Assembly: GCA_002428995.1 (NCBI GenBank)
Contig: DIYJ01000020.1
Location: forward strand, 241,063-305,062
Source: Flavobacteriales bacterium UBA6057
GTDB lineage: Bacteria; Bacteroidota; Bacteroidia; Flavobacteriales_G; Salibacteraceae
DNA: 64,000 bases
Direction: 5' to 3'
Below, piece by piece: positions 8,332-17,435 of this stretch. Position numbers and translations under genes: made by a program. How positions within the stretch are numbered: the stretch's first letter is position 1; each line of letters opens with the position of its first letter. Under the pieces are notes generated by a model. The model had not been told where the DNA came from. It made no database searches and was given only the letters and a program-made list of their open reading frames with translations.

Positions 8332-10284
8332 ATGGCTCTCAAAACCATCACTGAAAAGACACAGTACGCCAACAGTCTCACGAAGTATAGCCGCTTCCAA
8401 ACGAGGGAAGTTATGGTTGGCTCCGTAGGCATTGGCGGCAACAATCCCATTCGCGTTCAATCAATGACCACAACCGACACCATGGACACCATGGCGACCG
8501 TGGAGCAAAGCATGCGAATGATCGATGCCGGCTGCGAGCTGGTAAGGATTACTGCCCCGAGCAAAAAGGACGCAGAAAACCTCACCAACATTAAAAATGA
8601 GTTGGTCAAAAGAGGGTATGACACTCCCCTCGTGGCAGACATACATTTCACTCCTAATGCTGCCGAAATTGCTGCGCAGATTGTCGAAAAGGTAAGGGTG
8701 AACCCGGGCAACTACGCGGACAAGAAGAAGTTCGAGCACATAGAATACACCGATACCACCTACCAGGCTGAACTTGCCCGAATCCGTGAGCGATTCAGCC
8801 CGCTGGTAGAGCTTTGCAAGACACACGGCACAGCCATGCGCATCGGAACCAACCACGGCTCACTCAGCGACCGGATCCTGAGCCGCTACGGTGATACTCC
8901 GCTAGGCATGGTTGAATCTGCCATGGAGTTCCTTCAGATCTGTCGCGACATGGACTACCATCAGATTGTGCTTTCGATGAAAGCCAGCAACACGCGGGTG
9001 ATGGTTCAGGCGTATCGACTGCTTGTCAATCGCATGATGGGCGAGGGCATGAACTACCCGCTTCACCTTGGAGTTACCGAAGCTGGAGAAGGAGAAGATG
9101 GAAGAATAAAGTCAGCCGTTGGAATTGGAACCCTGCTCGAAGACGGCCTCGGTGATACTGTTCGAGTGTCTCTGACCGAAGAACCCGAATTTGAGATCCC
9201 TGTGGCCTTTGCACTGGTCAATCGCTACAAAAACAGGGGCGAACACAAGGAGATCCCTGAACTGACCAGCTATCCGCTGAAGCCGTTTGAATACAGCCGA
9301 AGACCTTCGAAGCAGGTCGTAAACATGGGCGACCATGAGGTTCCCCGAGTGGTTCAGGACCTATCGGACATGACAGAGATCAAGCCCGCGAATTTTCATG
9401 CGCTTGGGTACAATTATTCTGTTCCACTGGATAAATGGAACATTGGTGAGCAGGCTTGCGATTTCGTTTATGTTGGGAACAGTCAACTGAACTTTGAGAT
9501 TCCGGGAACACTTGGCATCATTCAGGATGTGACCTCATGGAAGGATGAAGAGCGCCACTATCCCTTGTTCTCGTCCAGCGACTACCTGGAGGCCTCAAGC
9601 AAATCCGATCAATTGAATTTCGTGAAGGCCGAGCTATCGGAGCTGAGGGATGAATTTATTGATCGACTCAAGGAAGACTCCACAGCAGTATTGGTGCTTA
9701 AAACTGACAACCTACATGGAATGCCGGAGCAGCGGGCAGCTTTCATCCGACTGATGGAAACGGAATGTCGAATTCCAGTGATCATTCAGCGAGCGTACAG
9801 CGACCTGAAGGAAGATGACTTCCAGTTGTTCAGCGCCACGGACTTTGGCGGTTTGCTCATTGACGGACTTGGAGACGGTATCTGGATCAACGCTAAGAAT
9901 TGCGGCTCCAGGAAAATGGTCAATTCGCTGTCCTTTGGAATTTTGCAAGCCTCGCGAACGCGCATCTCCAAAACGGAGTACATCTCCTGCCCTTCCTGCG
10001 GAAGAACCTTGTTCGACCTTCAGGAAACCACCGCCAAAATTCGGGCTCGAACCAGTCACTTGAAGGGAGTTAAAATTGGCATCATGGGGTGCATTGTAAA
10101 CGGCCCGGGAGAAATGGCCGATGCCGATTATGGATACGTAGGAACGGGCGTTGGAAAGATTACACTCTACAAGGAAAAGGAAGTAGTGAAGCGGAACGTA
10201 CCCGAAGAGCAGGCGGTAGATGAACTCATTGCGCTCATTGCCGAACATGGCGATTGGGTAGAAGCAGAAGCGGTAGAAGCTTAG
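8332..10284 (+). CDS. ispG: 4-hydroxy-3-methylbut-2-en-1-yl diphosphate synthase, long form
   Basis: IspG (GcpE) is the [4Fe-4S] enzyme that converts methylerythritol 2,4-cyclodiphosphate into HMBPP in the MEP isoprenoid pathway. The N-terminal TIM barrel carries PIRVQSMTTTDTMDTMATVEQ and the C-terminal reductase-like domain carries the cluster ligands C553, C556 (SCPSCGRTLFDLQ) and C587 with E594 in GCIVNGPGEMADADYGYVG. At 650 residues it is the long form with an extra central domain of roughly 250 residues, as in plants, Chlamydia and Bacteroidota, against about 370 in E. coli. Another MEP gene, ispF, lies at 61.6 kb. Confidence 0.97.
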   Translation: MALKTITEKTQYANSLTKYSRFQTREVMVGSVGIGGNNPIRVQSMTTTDTMDTMATVEQSMRMIDAGCELVRITAPSKKDAENLTNIKNELVKRGYDTPLVADIHFTPNAAEIAAQIVEKVRVNPGNYADKKKFEHIEYTDTTYQAELARIRERFSPLVELCKTHGTAMRIGTNHGSLSDRILSRYGDTPLGMVESAMEFLQICRDMDYHQIVLSMKASNTRVMVQAYRLLVNRMMGEGMNYPLHLGVTEAGEGEDGRIKSAVGIGTLLEDGLGDTVRVSLTEEPEFEIPVAFALVNRYKNRGEHKEIPELTSYPLKPFEYSRRPSKQVVNMGDHEVPRVVQDLSDMTEIKPANFHALGYNYSVPLDKWNIGEQACDFVYVGNSQLNFEIPGTLGIIQDVTSWKDEERHYPLFSSSDYLEASSKSDQLNFVKAELSELRDEFIDRLKEDSTAVLVLKTDNLHGMPEQRAAFIRLMETECRIPVIIQRAYSDLKEDDFQLFSATDFGGLLIDGLGDGIWINAKNCGSRKMVNSLSFGILQASRTRISKTEYISCPSCGRTLFDLQETTAKIRARTSHLKGVKIGIMGCIVNGPGEMADADYGYVGTGVGKITLYKEKEVVKRNVPEEQAVDELIALIAEHGDWVEAEAVEA

Positions 10285-10314
10285 AATTCCTCACCATCAC
10301 AACCTCATCGTGAA

Positions 10315-10977
10315 ATGATCGGAAACAAACAACACTACATACTTGCCGGAGCTACAGGATTGATTGGAAGCAGCTTGCTCGATATGCTGCTCAACAATGA
10401 TGAGGTAGGCAAGGTGACCGTATTCACTCGCAGGCCGCTTGAGCGATCGCATGCCAAGCTCTCAGAGAAACAAGTTGATTTCGAAACACTCTCAGAAAAG
10501 GATTTTCCCAAGAATGTGGACGCCACGTTCTGCTGTTTAGGAACCACGATGAAAACTGCGGGTAGCAGAGATGCATTTGTCAAGGTCGATTATGAATATG
10601 TGGTGAAGCTGGCCGTATTCTCTCAACGCTCCGGTGTGGCTCAATTCCACGTGGTGAGCGCGAAAGGCGCCAATATCGACTCGAAGATCTTTTACAACAA
10701 AGTGAAGGGGAGAATGGAGAATGAGCTCCAGAAGCTGGGTAAGATTCGCAGCATCTATGTCTATCAACCTTCCATGCTGCTGGGGAATCGAGCAGAATTC
10801 AGGTTTGGTGAAACGGTGGGAAAGATCGCGATGAAGGCCTTTTCATTCGTCATTCCCAAAAGCTACAAGGCCATTCACGATGCCCAGGTAGCATACGCTA
10901 TGCTCCACCATGCGCTGAACCCGACCAAAGGTGTACACAAAGTGGACAATGCAGAAATGCATCGGCTTGCACCCTGA
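10315..10977 (+). CDS. NAD(P)-binding Rossmann-fold protein (NAD-dependent epimerase/oxidoreductase-like)
   Basis: The 220-residue protein starts with a dinucleotide-binding motif YILAGATGLIGSSLLDMLL (GxxGxxG, residues about 8-26). It continues with CCLGTTMKTAGSRDAF and FHVVSAKGANIDSKIFYNKVKGRMEN split across residues about 110-135, where S-A-K-G and Y-xx-K resemble the short-chain dehydrogenase/TIP30-like (HTATIP2) subgroup. Such proteins bind NADPH; the substrate is unknown. It begins 30 bases after ispG on the same strand and probably shares its transcript. Confidence 0.78.
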   Translation: MIGNKQHYILAGATGLIGSSLLDMLLNNDEVGKVTVFTRRPLERSHAKLSEKQVDFETLSEKDFPKNVDATFCCLGTTMKTAGSRDAFVKVDYEYVVKLAVFSQRSGVAQFHVVSAKGANIDSKIFYNKVKGRMENELQKLGKIRSIYVYQPSMLLGNRAEFRFGETVGKIAMKAFSFVIPKSYKAIHDAQVAYAMLHHALNPTKGVHKVDNAEMHRLAP

Positions 10978-11028
10978 GTTCACGAAGGCTATTCTGAAGC
11001 ATTATCCGGCAATCTGCATTTGGTGCAC

Positions 11029-11036
11029 TAACTTGG
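11029..11036 (+). promoter_or_regulatory. Possible -7 element, leaderless arrangement (weak match)
   Basis: TAACTTGG differs from TAnnTTTG at one fixed position and ends 4 bases before ATG 11041, the spacing also found at hemW, ispG and recG. Confidence 0.3.
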
Positions 11037-11040
11037 CCAG

Positions 11041-11616
11041 ATGGAAGAGAAGCCGATCACCATTTCCCTTGGTCCTCAGTTCAGTGGTGCCCTGTCACGC
11101 CTCGTGATGCTCGTCACGGTGCTGGTAGTCATTCAAACCATCTATGCCTTTGCCATCGGAGAATATGTATTCGGAATGGTAGCCGCGCTCGTTGGTGTGC
11201 TGATTGCACCTCTTTTCCTGGATTATCGTGGGGTGCAGATTGATCTTGCCAACCAACAAATCAGAAAGTATCGTGCTTACCTCGGCCTTCGCTGGGGGCA
11301 ATGGCTTCCTCTGTCACCCTATGAAAAGTTGATCCTGCACTGGCAGCGCTTACGGTATAAATCAGGTGGCAGTGCCACTGCTTTAATGGGACCACGCGGC
11401 AGCACCCGATCTAGTGATGTCTACTGTGTTTCACTCACCGGAAGTGAAGTTGAAACCTTTGAGTTGGCCGATCTGGAATCTCACCGCGCTGCGAAACGAT
11501 TCATGGCTAAGTACGCTAAACTGCTCCATCTGCCTGCTGAAGACAAGTACCAGAAACGAATGGAAGCGGCTTACAAGAGAAGACAGGAAGTAGAAGCCAG
11601 GCGTGGAAGGAAATAA
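11041..11616 (+). CDS. Membrane protein of unknown function
   Basis: I do not recognise this 191-residue protein. Two adjacent hydrophobic segments (about residues 19-37, LVMLVTVLVVIQTIYAFAI; and 42-60, FGMVAALVGVLIAPLFLDY) form an N-terminal hairpin. A soluble part follows that looks like a short beta-domain (YRGVQIDLANQQIRKYRAYLG, then PYEKLILHWQRLRY), reminiscent of membrane-anchored PH-like domains that monitor or modify membranes, but this is only a visual resemblance. The C-terminus is strongly basic (KRMEAAYKRRQEVEARRGRK). It stands alone between the epimerase-like gene and the lipoprotein gene. Confidence 0.6.
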   Translation: MEEKPITISLGPQFSGALSRLVMLVTVLVVIQTIYAFAIGEYVFGMVAALVGVLIAPLFLDYRGVQIDLANQQIRKYRAYLGLRWGQWLPLSPYEKLILHWQRLRYKSGGSATALMGPRGSTRSSDVYCVSLTGSEVETFELADLESHRAAKRFMAKYAKLLHLPAEDKYQKRMEAAYKRRQEVEARRGRK

Positions 11617-11782
11617 GAAACCCCAACCTGCCACAGGAGTCTCAGCCTGAAAAACACTCAACGCTGGAAGCGAACAGCAAAAAAACCAATTGAAAACGCA
11701 CTTCTGCTAACTCAAAACACCTTGTGTCAAGCCTTTAGCATCGAACACCGTACATTCACCACATCACCATCAAGAAAACATC

Positions 11783-12589
11783 ATGAAACGCCTTCTATTC
11801 GTCTTTTCTCTTTCGACAAGCCTCATACTCATCCTTTCAGCCTGCGGAAAAACAGAGGGTTGTACTGATCGCCTGGCAGACAATTATGATTCAGAGGCGG
11901 AAGAAGATGATGGAAGCTGCGTTTACACACCTACCGTTTCGATCACCGAAAAGCCAGCTACCATTGAACCGTCTGGCAACAGCTACAGCGTTGAGGTACA
12001 AAACACGAGTGCCCTGAGTCTGCTTACGCTATACTACACCGCCAGCTCCGAAGAATTCATCGGTGGCACCTATGCTGCGGAAACATTCAATAACCCTGAC
12101 ATTAATTCCACCCAAACCATCGAAGTAGACCTCCTGGAATCCAACCTACTCGGTGATCACACGTTCACGGTGGAGATAGCGGATGAAGCCGGCAATGTGG
12201 TTTCAGATGAATTTTCCTTTGAACTCGTAGACAACACGGACCCTACCGGATCTCTCGACATCAATCTGAACACGTCAGAGCCCGTCACCCTGTTCATGGA
12301 AGGAGGAGTTTCCTTTTTCGGCACCTGGCAGGACAATTACATGCTCATGTCAGCGAGCATCAGCTTTATTGAAGTGGACGAGAGCGGTAACTTCATCGGG
12401 TACATTTTTGAGGACTTTGTCAGTGAAGACTACAGCAACGGCTTCGTGAACTCTGATGAAGCTTCAGGCGTCAATCCAAGCACTTTTCCCAACGGAAACC
12501 TCGGAACGGCAGCCATCTTGTTAGAAATTACAGATGCGGCAGGTCGAACAAAAACTTCTCAATCCAGGAGTTTTCAGGCTTTATGGTAA
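11783..12589 (+). CDS. Secreted lipoprotein with DDGSC motif
   Basis: The 268-residue protein has a lipoprotein signal peptide: basic MKR, hydrophobic FVFSLSTSLILI and lipobox LSAC with the acylated Cys at residue 21. A short Cys motif follows (GCTDRLADNYDSEAEEDDGS then C), a calcium-site-like element that recurs at the start of many Bacteroidota surface proteins. The rest is an acidic beta-rich domain (VSITEKPATIEPSGNSYSVE, then FTVEIADEAGNVVSDEFSFE) resembling an Ig-like or cadherin-like fold. No enzyme motif is visible. The upstream 166 bases hold TACATTCA at 11751-11758, a weak -7 match. Function is unknown; location is probably the outer-membrane surface or periplasm. Confidence 0.75.
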   Translation: MKRLLFVFSLSTSLILILSACGKTEGCTDRLADNYDSEAEEDDGSCVYTPTVSITEKPATIEPSGNSYSVEVQNTSALSLLTLYYTASSEEFIGGTYAAETFNNPDINSTQTIEVDLLESNLLGDHTFTVEIADEAGNVVSDEFSFELVDNTDPTGSLDINLNTSEPVTLFMEGGVSFFGTWQDNYMLMSASISFIEVDESGNFIGYIFEDFVSEDYSNGFVNSDEASGVNPSTFPNGNLGTAAILLEITDAAGRTKTSQSRSFQALW

Positions 12590-12744
12590 GTATGCCAGAG
12601 ATGCTGATCTGCTCCTGACAATGGTCGGAGAAAACTCAACTGCAATCTCAATGGCAATAAAGACCAGCTGAGTCTTCGCCTGCTGTCGGCTGAAGTCTTG
12701 AGGTCAATCACAAAAAACAACGCTCACAAATATTTCCCACCGTC

Positions 12745-12752
12745 TTACTTTG
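12745..12752 (+). promoter_or_regulatory. Candidate -7 promoter element for recG (leaderless arrangement)
   Basis: TTACTTTG ends 4 bases before the GTG start codon at 12757. The same octamer occurs at 4070 and 18669. Confidence 0.45.
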
Positions 12753-12756
12753 CAGC

Positions 12757-14862
12757 GTGTCCGATTTGCTGGAAAGTCCCATTGAATTTTTAAAAGGCGT
12801 TGGCCCTGCGCGAGCCGAGTTGCTGCGTTCAGAGTTGGGCATTTACACCTTCAGGGATTTACTCTATTACTTTCCCTTTCGCCACATCGATCGTAGTCAA
12901 TTCTACTACATCCGCGACATAGATCCTGAAGCTGCCCTGGTTCAGGTAAGGGGTCGCTTCACCCGAATTGACAGTGTTGGAGAAAAGCGCGCCACCCGAC
13001 TGGTAGGCAGTTTTCAGGATGAAGCCGGTGGACTCATGGAAGTGGTGTGGTTCAGAGGCATTACGTGGATCAAAAAGAGCATCACGCCCGGAACGGCTTA
13101 TGTCATTTTTGGCAAACCCGGGCTTTACAAGAATCGAGTGCAGATGGTGCATCCGGAGATCGAGCCGCTCGAAAACTTCAGCAAACCGCTCAAAGGCGGG
13201 TTGGAAGGTGTGTATGCCACGACTGAAAAGTTGAAAGCCAGGAAAGTGGACAGCCGTGCTATTCGCAAGCTTCAGGAAACCCTTTTACCACAAGTGCTGT
13301 CCAAGGTGCAGGAAAACCTTCCCAGGTACCTCAAAAGCCGTCAGCAGCTGCTAGACCGATCAGAAGCTTTGCAGCAAATCCACTTTCCGGAATCGGTGGA
13401 GCGACTGAGCCTGGCACAGAAGACGCTAAAGTTTGAAGAGCTCTTCTACATCCAACTGCGGCTCATGCAGGTGAAGGCGACCCGAAACGCCACAATCCGC
13501 GGATTGGTTTTCAAAGCCGTGGGAGATCATTTCAACAACTTCTTCAACCATCACCTGCCTTTTGAACTGACCAATGCCCAGAAGCGCGTGATCAAAGAGA
13601 TTCGCAAGGACATGGGCAGCGGCCAACAGCTCAATCGCTTGCTTCAGGGAGATGTTGGAAGCGGCAAAACGATTGTCGCCTTACTGTGCGCGTTGATTGC
13701 CGTGGACAACGGCTTTCAGTCAGCGATCATGGCACCCACCGAAATCCTTGCCCAACAGCACTTTGAGACCATTCAGTCGCTCGTGGAAGACATGCCCATA
13801 CAGGTGGAGCTTTTGACGGGAAGCTCGAAAGCTGCTTACCGAAGGAGGCTTCACGCAGACCTTGAGAATGGTCAGGTTCACATCCTCATCGGCACACACG
13901 CACTGATCGAAGACAAGGTGAAATTCCAAAACCTCGGTTTTGTGGTCATCGATGAGCAACACCGCTTTGGAGTCGCTCAGCGATCAAGGCTTTGGAAAAA
14001 AAATGCCACTCCACCACATGTGCTGGTAATGACTGCAACACCCATTCCGCGCACCCTTGCCATGACGGTGTATGGCGACCTCGATGTAAGTGTCATCGAT
14101 GAACTTCCGCCCGGCAGAAAACCCATCAAAACGGTGCATCGCTTCGACAGTCATCGCTTGCAGGTATTCGGGTTCCTCAAGGAAGAAATCCAGAAAGGAC
14201 GGCAAGCATACGTGGTTTACCCTTTGATCGAAGAGTCTGAAAAGCTGGATTACAAGGACCTGATGGATGGCTACGAGAGCATCACACGGGCCTTCCCTGC
14301 CCCACATTACCAAGTGAGCATCGTACATGGCAAAATGAAGCCGGAAGACAAGGACTTTGAAATGAAGCGATTTGCTGAAAAGCAATGCCAGATCCTCGTG
14401 GCCACCACAGTGATTGAAGTCGGAGTAAACGTGCCCAATGCATCAGTAATGATCATTGAGAGTGCCGAGCGCTTTGGGCTTTCACAGCTTCACCAGTTGA
14501 GAGGTCGCGTTGGCAGGGGAGCTGAGCAGAGTTATTGCATCCTCATGACGGGAAACAAGCTCAGCAACGAAGGCCGTAAGCGGATGCAAACGATGTGTGA
14601 AACCAACGATGGCTTTCGCATTGCAGAAGTGGACCTAAAGCTCCGAGGCCCAGGTGATTTGATGGGAACCCAGCAAAGTGGAGCGCTCAATCTTTCGATC
14701 GCTGATATTGTGAAAGACACCGTACTGTTGAAGTCAGCGAGAGAGGAGGCAGAATACATCTTCGAAAACGACCCTCAGTTGCAACACAAAGATCTGGCGC
14801 TTGTAAGAATGCATTTGGCCAGCGTAATTCAACGCAATCCCAACTGGTCGCGCATCTCCTAG
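12757..14862 (+). CDS. recG: ATP-dependent DNA helicase RecG
   Basis: RecG is a superfamily 2 translocase that remodels stalled replication forks and branched DNA. The 701-residue protein has the N-terminal wedge/OB domain (LKGVGPARAELLRSELG, then YFPFRHIDRS and the OB strands to about residue 150). The helicase core follows, with Walker A GDVGSGKT, Walker B box VVIDEQHRFGV, motif III MTATPIPRTLA, and the C-terminal motifs VATTVIEVGVNVPNA and QLHQLRGRVGRG. Length is normal. The start is GTG 12757; MSDLLESPIEFLKGVGP is the usual RecG N-terminus. The stop interlocks (CTAG) with the stop of the convergent membrane-protein gene. Confidence 0.97.
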   Translation: MSDLLESPIEFLKGVGPARAELLRSELGIYTFRDLLYYFPFRHIDRSQFYYIRDIDPEAALVQVRGRFTRIDSVGEKRATRLVGSFQDEAGGLMEVVWFRGITWIKKSITPGTAYVIFGKPGLYKNRVQMVHPEIEPLENFSKPLKGGLEGVYATTEKLKARKVDSRAIRKLQETLLPQVLSKVQENLPRYLKSRQQLLDRSEALQQIHFPESVERLSLAQKTLKFEELFYIQLRLMQVKATRNATIRGLVFKAVGDHFNNFFNHHLPFELTNAQKRVIKEIRKDMGSGQQLNRLLQGDVGSGKTIVALLCALIAVDNGFQSAIMAPTEILAQQHFETIQSLVEDMPIQVELLTGSSKAAYRRRLHADLENGQVHILIGTHALIEDKVKFQNLGFVVIDEQHRFGVAQRSRLWKKNATPPHVLVMTATPIPRTLAMTVYGDLDVSVIDELPPGRKPIKTVHRFDSHRLQVFGFLKEEIQKGRQAYVVYPLIEESEKLDYKDLMDGYESITRAFPAPHYQVSIVHGKMKPEDKDFEMKRFAEKQCQILVATTVIEVGVNVPNASVMIIESAERFGLSQLHQLRGRVGRGAEQSYCILMTGNKLSNEGRKRMQTMCETNDGFRIAEVDLKLRGPGDLMGTQQSGALNLSIADIVKDTVLLKSAREEAEYIFENDPQLQHKDLALVRMHLASVIQRNPNWSRIS

Positions 14863-16232
14863 CGGCCGTTCTCCATGGGTGTGCCGGGACTTTTGCCTGA
14901 GGCAAAGATCAGCTTCTGATGACGAAGCCAACCAAAATCCACCTCCTGACTAAGGATCACAACAAACACTCCCAGGAATGGCATGTATGGAGTCTTAACC
15001 CGCATCAGCAGTCCGAAGTTGGAAGACGTGAGCCCGACTATGATGCCGAGCAGAACCACAAACAGCAAGCAAAAAATGAGGTCGGGATTCCTCAAATGCT
15101 TCGGCAAATTCCTTGAAAAAGAAGGATGCGAAACCGCAAGAAACAGAGCCGCCAGAAAGGTGAGATGCTCCAGGGTCATCAATGCCATAACAGGCTTCCT
15201 CACCTCCCACGGAAAGGGACGGACAAGGGCTGTAAACAGCGCCTCTGGCGCACTCAACATGAGTCCGGAAGGGCTGTAGTCATCCAATTCGATCAAATAC
15301 TTCGAGTCATTCTGCTGACTTTGTCCATACTCGCGCTGAAAGGCTTTTACCCTGACAATGGACTCCTGGTAAGCCCGCTGCTTACTGGCCTCCTCTAAAA
15401 CGTCCACAAAATTTGCCGCAAGCAAGACGAAAATGAGGCTTACGATAATTCCCAGGACTCCCTTGAATAGCTGATCCTGAACCGTAGCCATGTATCGGAA
15501 GTACAGCCAAACGAGCAAGCACATCAGAAAGGTGTAGGCCAGATAAGGCTTGATAGCGCCAATCAACACCAGACTCCCGCTCATCAAAAGGATGCTGACA
15601 ATGATTTTTCTCCCTTCGCTGAATCGATAGGCAGACCAGAATGTCAGTCCAACAAGCCCAATACACAAAGCATCTTTCAACAGTCCTGAAGTCCAAAGCA
15701 AACAAGAGATGGGAAGGAAAATCCACACAAAAAGCGATTGTCTCTGTGTAGGATAAAGCTGTGCAAACGTTTGATAAATGGCCCAAAGTCCAGCGAAAGC
15801 GATGGTGGAAAAAGCGATAGAGAGGCAAAGGAAATTGTTGAGACAAAAGAGGTTGATGACCCCAGCGACCTTGGTAAAAAGCCATTCTCCATCGCGAGGG
15901 AAATACCTGAAATAAGGTGTGAAGTCCTCAAACTCCGCAGTATGATTACCCGCCTCAAGACTCAGAAGACGGAATGCTGCACCAGGGTCTCGCAACATCG
16001 TCTTCCACACCTCCTTGGCACCCTGGTAATACATGATGGTATCTCCTTCACCGTAGTAGAAGAGGTAAACGAGAAAAAACAGAACGCTGCCAAGCATCTT
16101 CAAGGCAAACCCCAGCCTCATGTGCTTCCGTTCCAGTGGAGACATCCGCTCACTGATGCGCACAATAATGATGAAAAGCACGATCACGTAAACCACTGCC
16201 AGTGGAAGGTCTGTAATCTGAAACTGATACAT
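14859..16232 (-). CDS. Polytopic membrane protein, possibly O-antigen polymerase/ligase-like
   Basis: The 457-residue protein has about ten membrane segments (for example LAVVYVIVLFIIIVRI near the N-terminus, FLCLSIAFSTIAFAGLWAIY, LFVWIFLPISCLLWTSG, LIFCLLFVVLLGIIVGL). A periplasmic or cytoplasmic loop of about 60 residues around positions 290-340 contains ALVRPFPWEV, and FYYGEGDTIMYYQGAKEVW follows the first segments. The alternation of many short helices with one large loop resembles Wzy/WaaL-type polysaccharide polymerases, and a Wzz-like gene lies divergently 223 bases away. I cannot name a family, so the polymerase idea is an inference from topology and neighbour. Its stop overlaps the recG stop. 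Confidence 0.55.
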   Translation of the reverse strand: MYQFQITDLPLAVVYVIVLFIIIVRISERMSPLERKHMRLGFALKMLGSVLFFLVYLFYYGEGDTIMYYQGAKEVWKTMLRDPGAAFRLLSLEAGNHTAEFEDFTPYFRYFPRDGEWLFTKVAGVINLFCLNNFLCLSIAFSTIAFAGLWAIYQTFAQLYPTQRQSLFVWIFLPISCLLWTSGLLKDALCIGLVGLTFWSAYRFSEGRKIIVSILLMSGSLVLIGAIKPYLAYTFLMCLLVWLYFRYMATVQDQLFKGVLGIIVSLIFVLLAANFVDVLEEASKQRAYQESIVRVKAFQREYGQSQQNDSKYLIELDDYSPSGLMLSAPEALFTALVRPFPWEVRKPVMALMTLEHLTFLAALFLAVSHPSFSRNLPKHLRNPDLIFCLLFVVLLGIIVGLTSSNFGLLMRVKTPYMPFLGVFVVILSQEVDFGWLRHQKLIFASGKSPGTPMENGR

Positions 16233-16455
16233 TGCTTATGCTTTGCTACACTAGGGGGTTGCCCGAATTTCCGCACAAGAGAAACACGGAATATTAAGTT
16301 GCGGTTAAAGGTAGCGCGTGTTCGCTTATCGTGAAAAGAGCTGGGCAAAAAGCGGTAACTTCGTGAATAGCACCAAGAAAACTACTTTTAACTACCAAGC
16401 CCCCAAGCCCTGATGAATTACTCGATGTTATCTGCAATCGATAACCTGACAGCTG
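16233..16455. other. Divergent intergenic region of 223 bases
   Basis: It separates the polymerase-like gene (minus) from the Wzz-like gene (plus). Possible weak -7 elements for the plus-strand gene are TAACTTCG at 16356-16363 and TACTTTTA at 16383-16390; neither is a full match. No other structure was seen. Confidence 0.35.
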
Positions 16456-17400
16456 ATGTTTGACCTGAAAAGTACCATCCAGTTTGCTCAAAGGAATCGG
16501 CTGCTCACGCTTCTGTTGGTTGTGACCAACCTTGCCATTATCAGCTACTTTGTGCCCGGAGCCCTGAAGAAGCACTACAGATCCAATGTGAAGATTGCTT
16601 TCAACAAAGTGGATCACAGCTTCGAGAACAACATGGCTGCCGACCACCTCTTCAAGTTTTCGAAAGGTTCACCTCACTCTGAATTTCTGGGTCTTCTACA
16701 GTCTGACTCGCTGATGGAGTTTGTGGTCCAGCGGATGCAACTTGCAGACCACTACAACCTTCCGCCAGACATGGAGAATCGCTCCCTTGCTGCACAAAAG
16801 CGCCTGAGGAACAGTCTGGATTTTCTCACTCCGAACCCTATCCTCATTGTAAAGCTCACTGATAAGGACAGAGATGTGGCCGAATCAGCTTTGCTGATGC
16901 TCGTAGATCAGGTGGACGAAATGAACGGCCAGCGTATTGCCAACAACAATGCGATCACAAAACAGGCTGCGCAGATTCAGATTGACACCATCAATGCTGA
17001 GTTGGATGCGCTCACTGCCCAGCTGAACACCCTTTTCGCCAAGCCCAGAACTCCGATTATTACCAGTCAGGCCGAAATGCTGCAAAGCATCTACCGGCAG
17101 AAGCTTAACCGAAAGTATGAATTGGAAGACATCGTGCAGCAGGTCTTGATCGATCAGCAGGCGCCTCGCTACCAATCTTACTCGGTCATTAACTCCGGAG
17201 TTCAGGAGATTTCAAACAGCCTTTGGGTCGTGCTTGTAATGGCTATGATCGGTTTTCTTGTTTCGCTGATGATTGAGCTTCACATAGCAAGCATCTTCAC
17301 GCAAATAAGACGAACACTTCGCTCAGAGTCAACCGCTGAACCCAGGTTGGAACCTGTACGTAACGACATAAAGCAATCCAGTGAAGTTCTGATGAACTGA
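16456..17400 (+). CDS. Wzz-like chain-length determinant family protein (tentative)
   Basis: The 314-residue protein has one membrane helix near the N-terminus (about residues 17-35, LLTLLLVVTNLAIISYFVPG) and one near the C-terminus (about 257-280, SLWVVLVMAMIGFLVSLMIE). These enclose about 220 soluble residues that include a long helical part (QIQIDTINAELDALTAQLNTLF). This is the topology of polysaccharide co-polymerases (Wzz/PCP), which control polysaccharide chain length at the inner membrane. The N-terminal VKIAFNKVDHSFENN segment and helical LVDQVDEMNGQRIANNNAI are compatible, but a diagnostic Pro-rich motif before the last helix is not clear. The divergent neighbour is a polymerase-like membrane protein. 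Confidence 0.5.
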   Translation: MFDLKSTIQFAQRNRLLTLLLVVTNLAIISYFVPGALKKHYRSNVKIAFNKVDHSFENNMAADHLFKFSKGSPHSEFLGLLQSDSLMEFVVQRMQLADHYNLPPDMENRSLAAQKRLRNSLDFLTPNPILIVKLTDKDRDVAESALLMLVDQVDEMNGQRIANNNAITKQAAQIQIDTINAELDALTAQLNTLFAKPRTPIITSQAEMLQSIYRQKLNRKYELEDIVQQVLIDQQAPRYQSYSVINSGVQEISNSLWVVLVMAMIGFLVSLMIELHIASIFTQIRRTLRSESTAEPRLEPVRNDIKQSSEVLMN

Positions 17401-17409
17401 GCATCCCAC

Positions 17410-17417
17410 TACTTTTA
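17410..17417 (+). promoter_or_regulatory. Possible -7 element for the beta-helix gene
   Basis: TACTTTTA differs from TAnnTTTG only at the last base and ends 18 bases before ATG 17436, the spacing seen for several other genes here. Confidence 0.3.
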
Positions 17418-17435
17418 ACTTCAACAGAAAGCAGA

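Noticed and set aside
15738..16334. A 198-codon plus-strand frame overlapping the polymerase-like membrane protein
   Set aside because: The minus-strand frame is a coherent polytopic membrane protein; the plus-strand product is a random-looking basic sequence.
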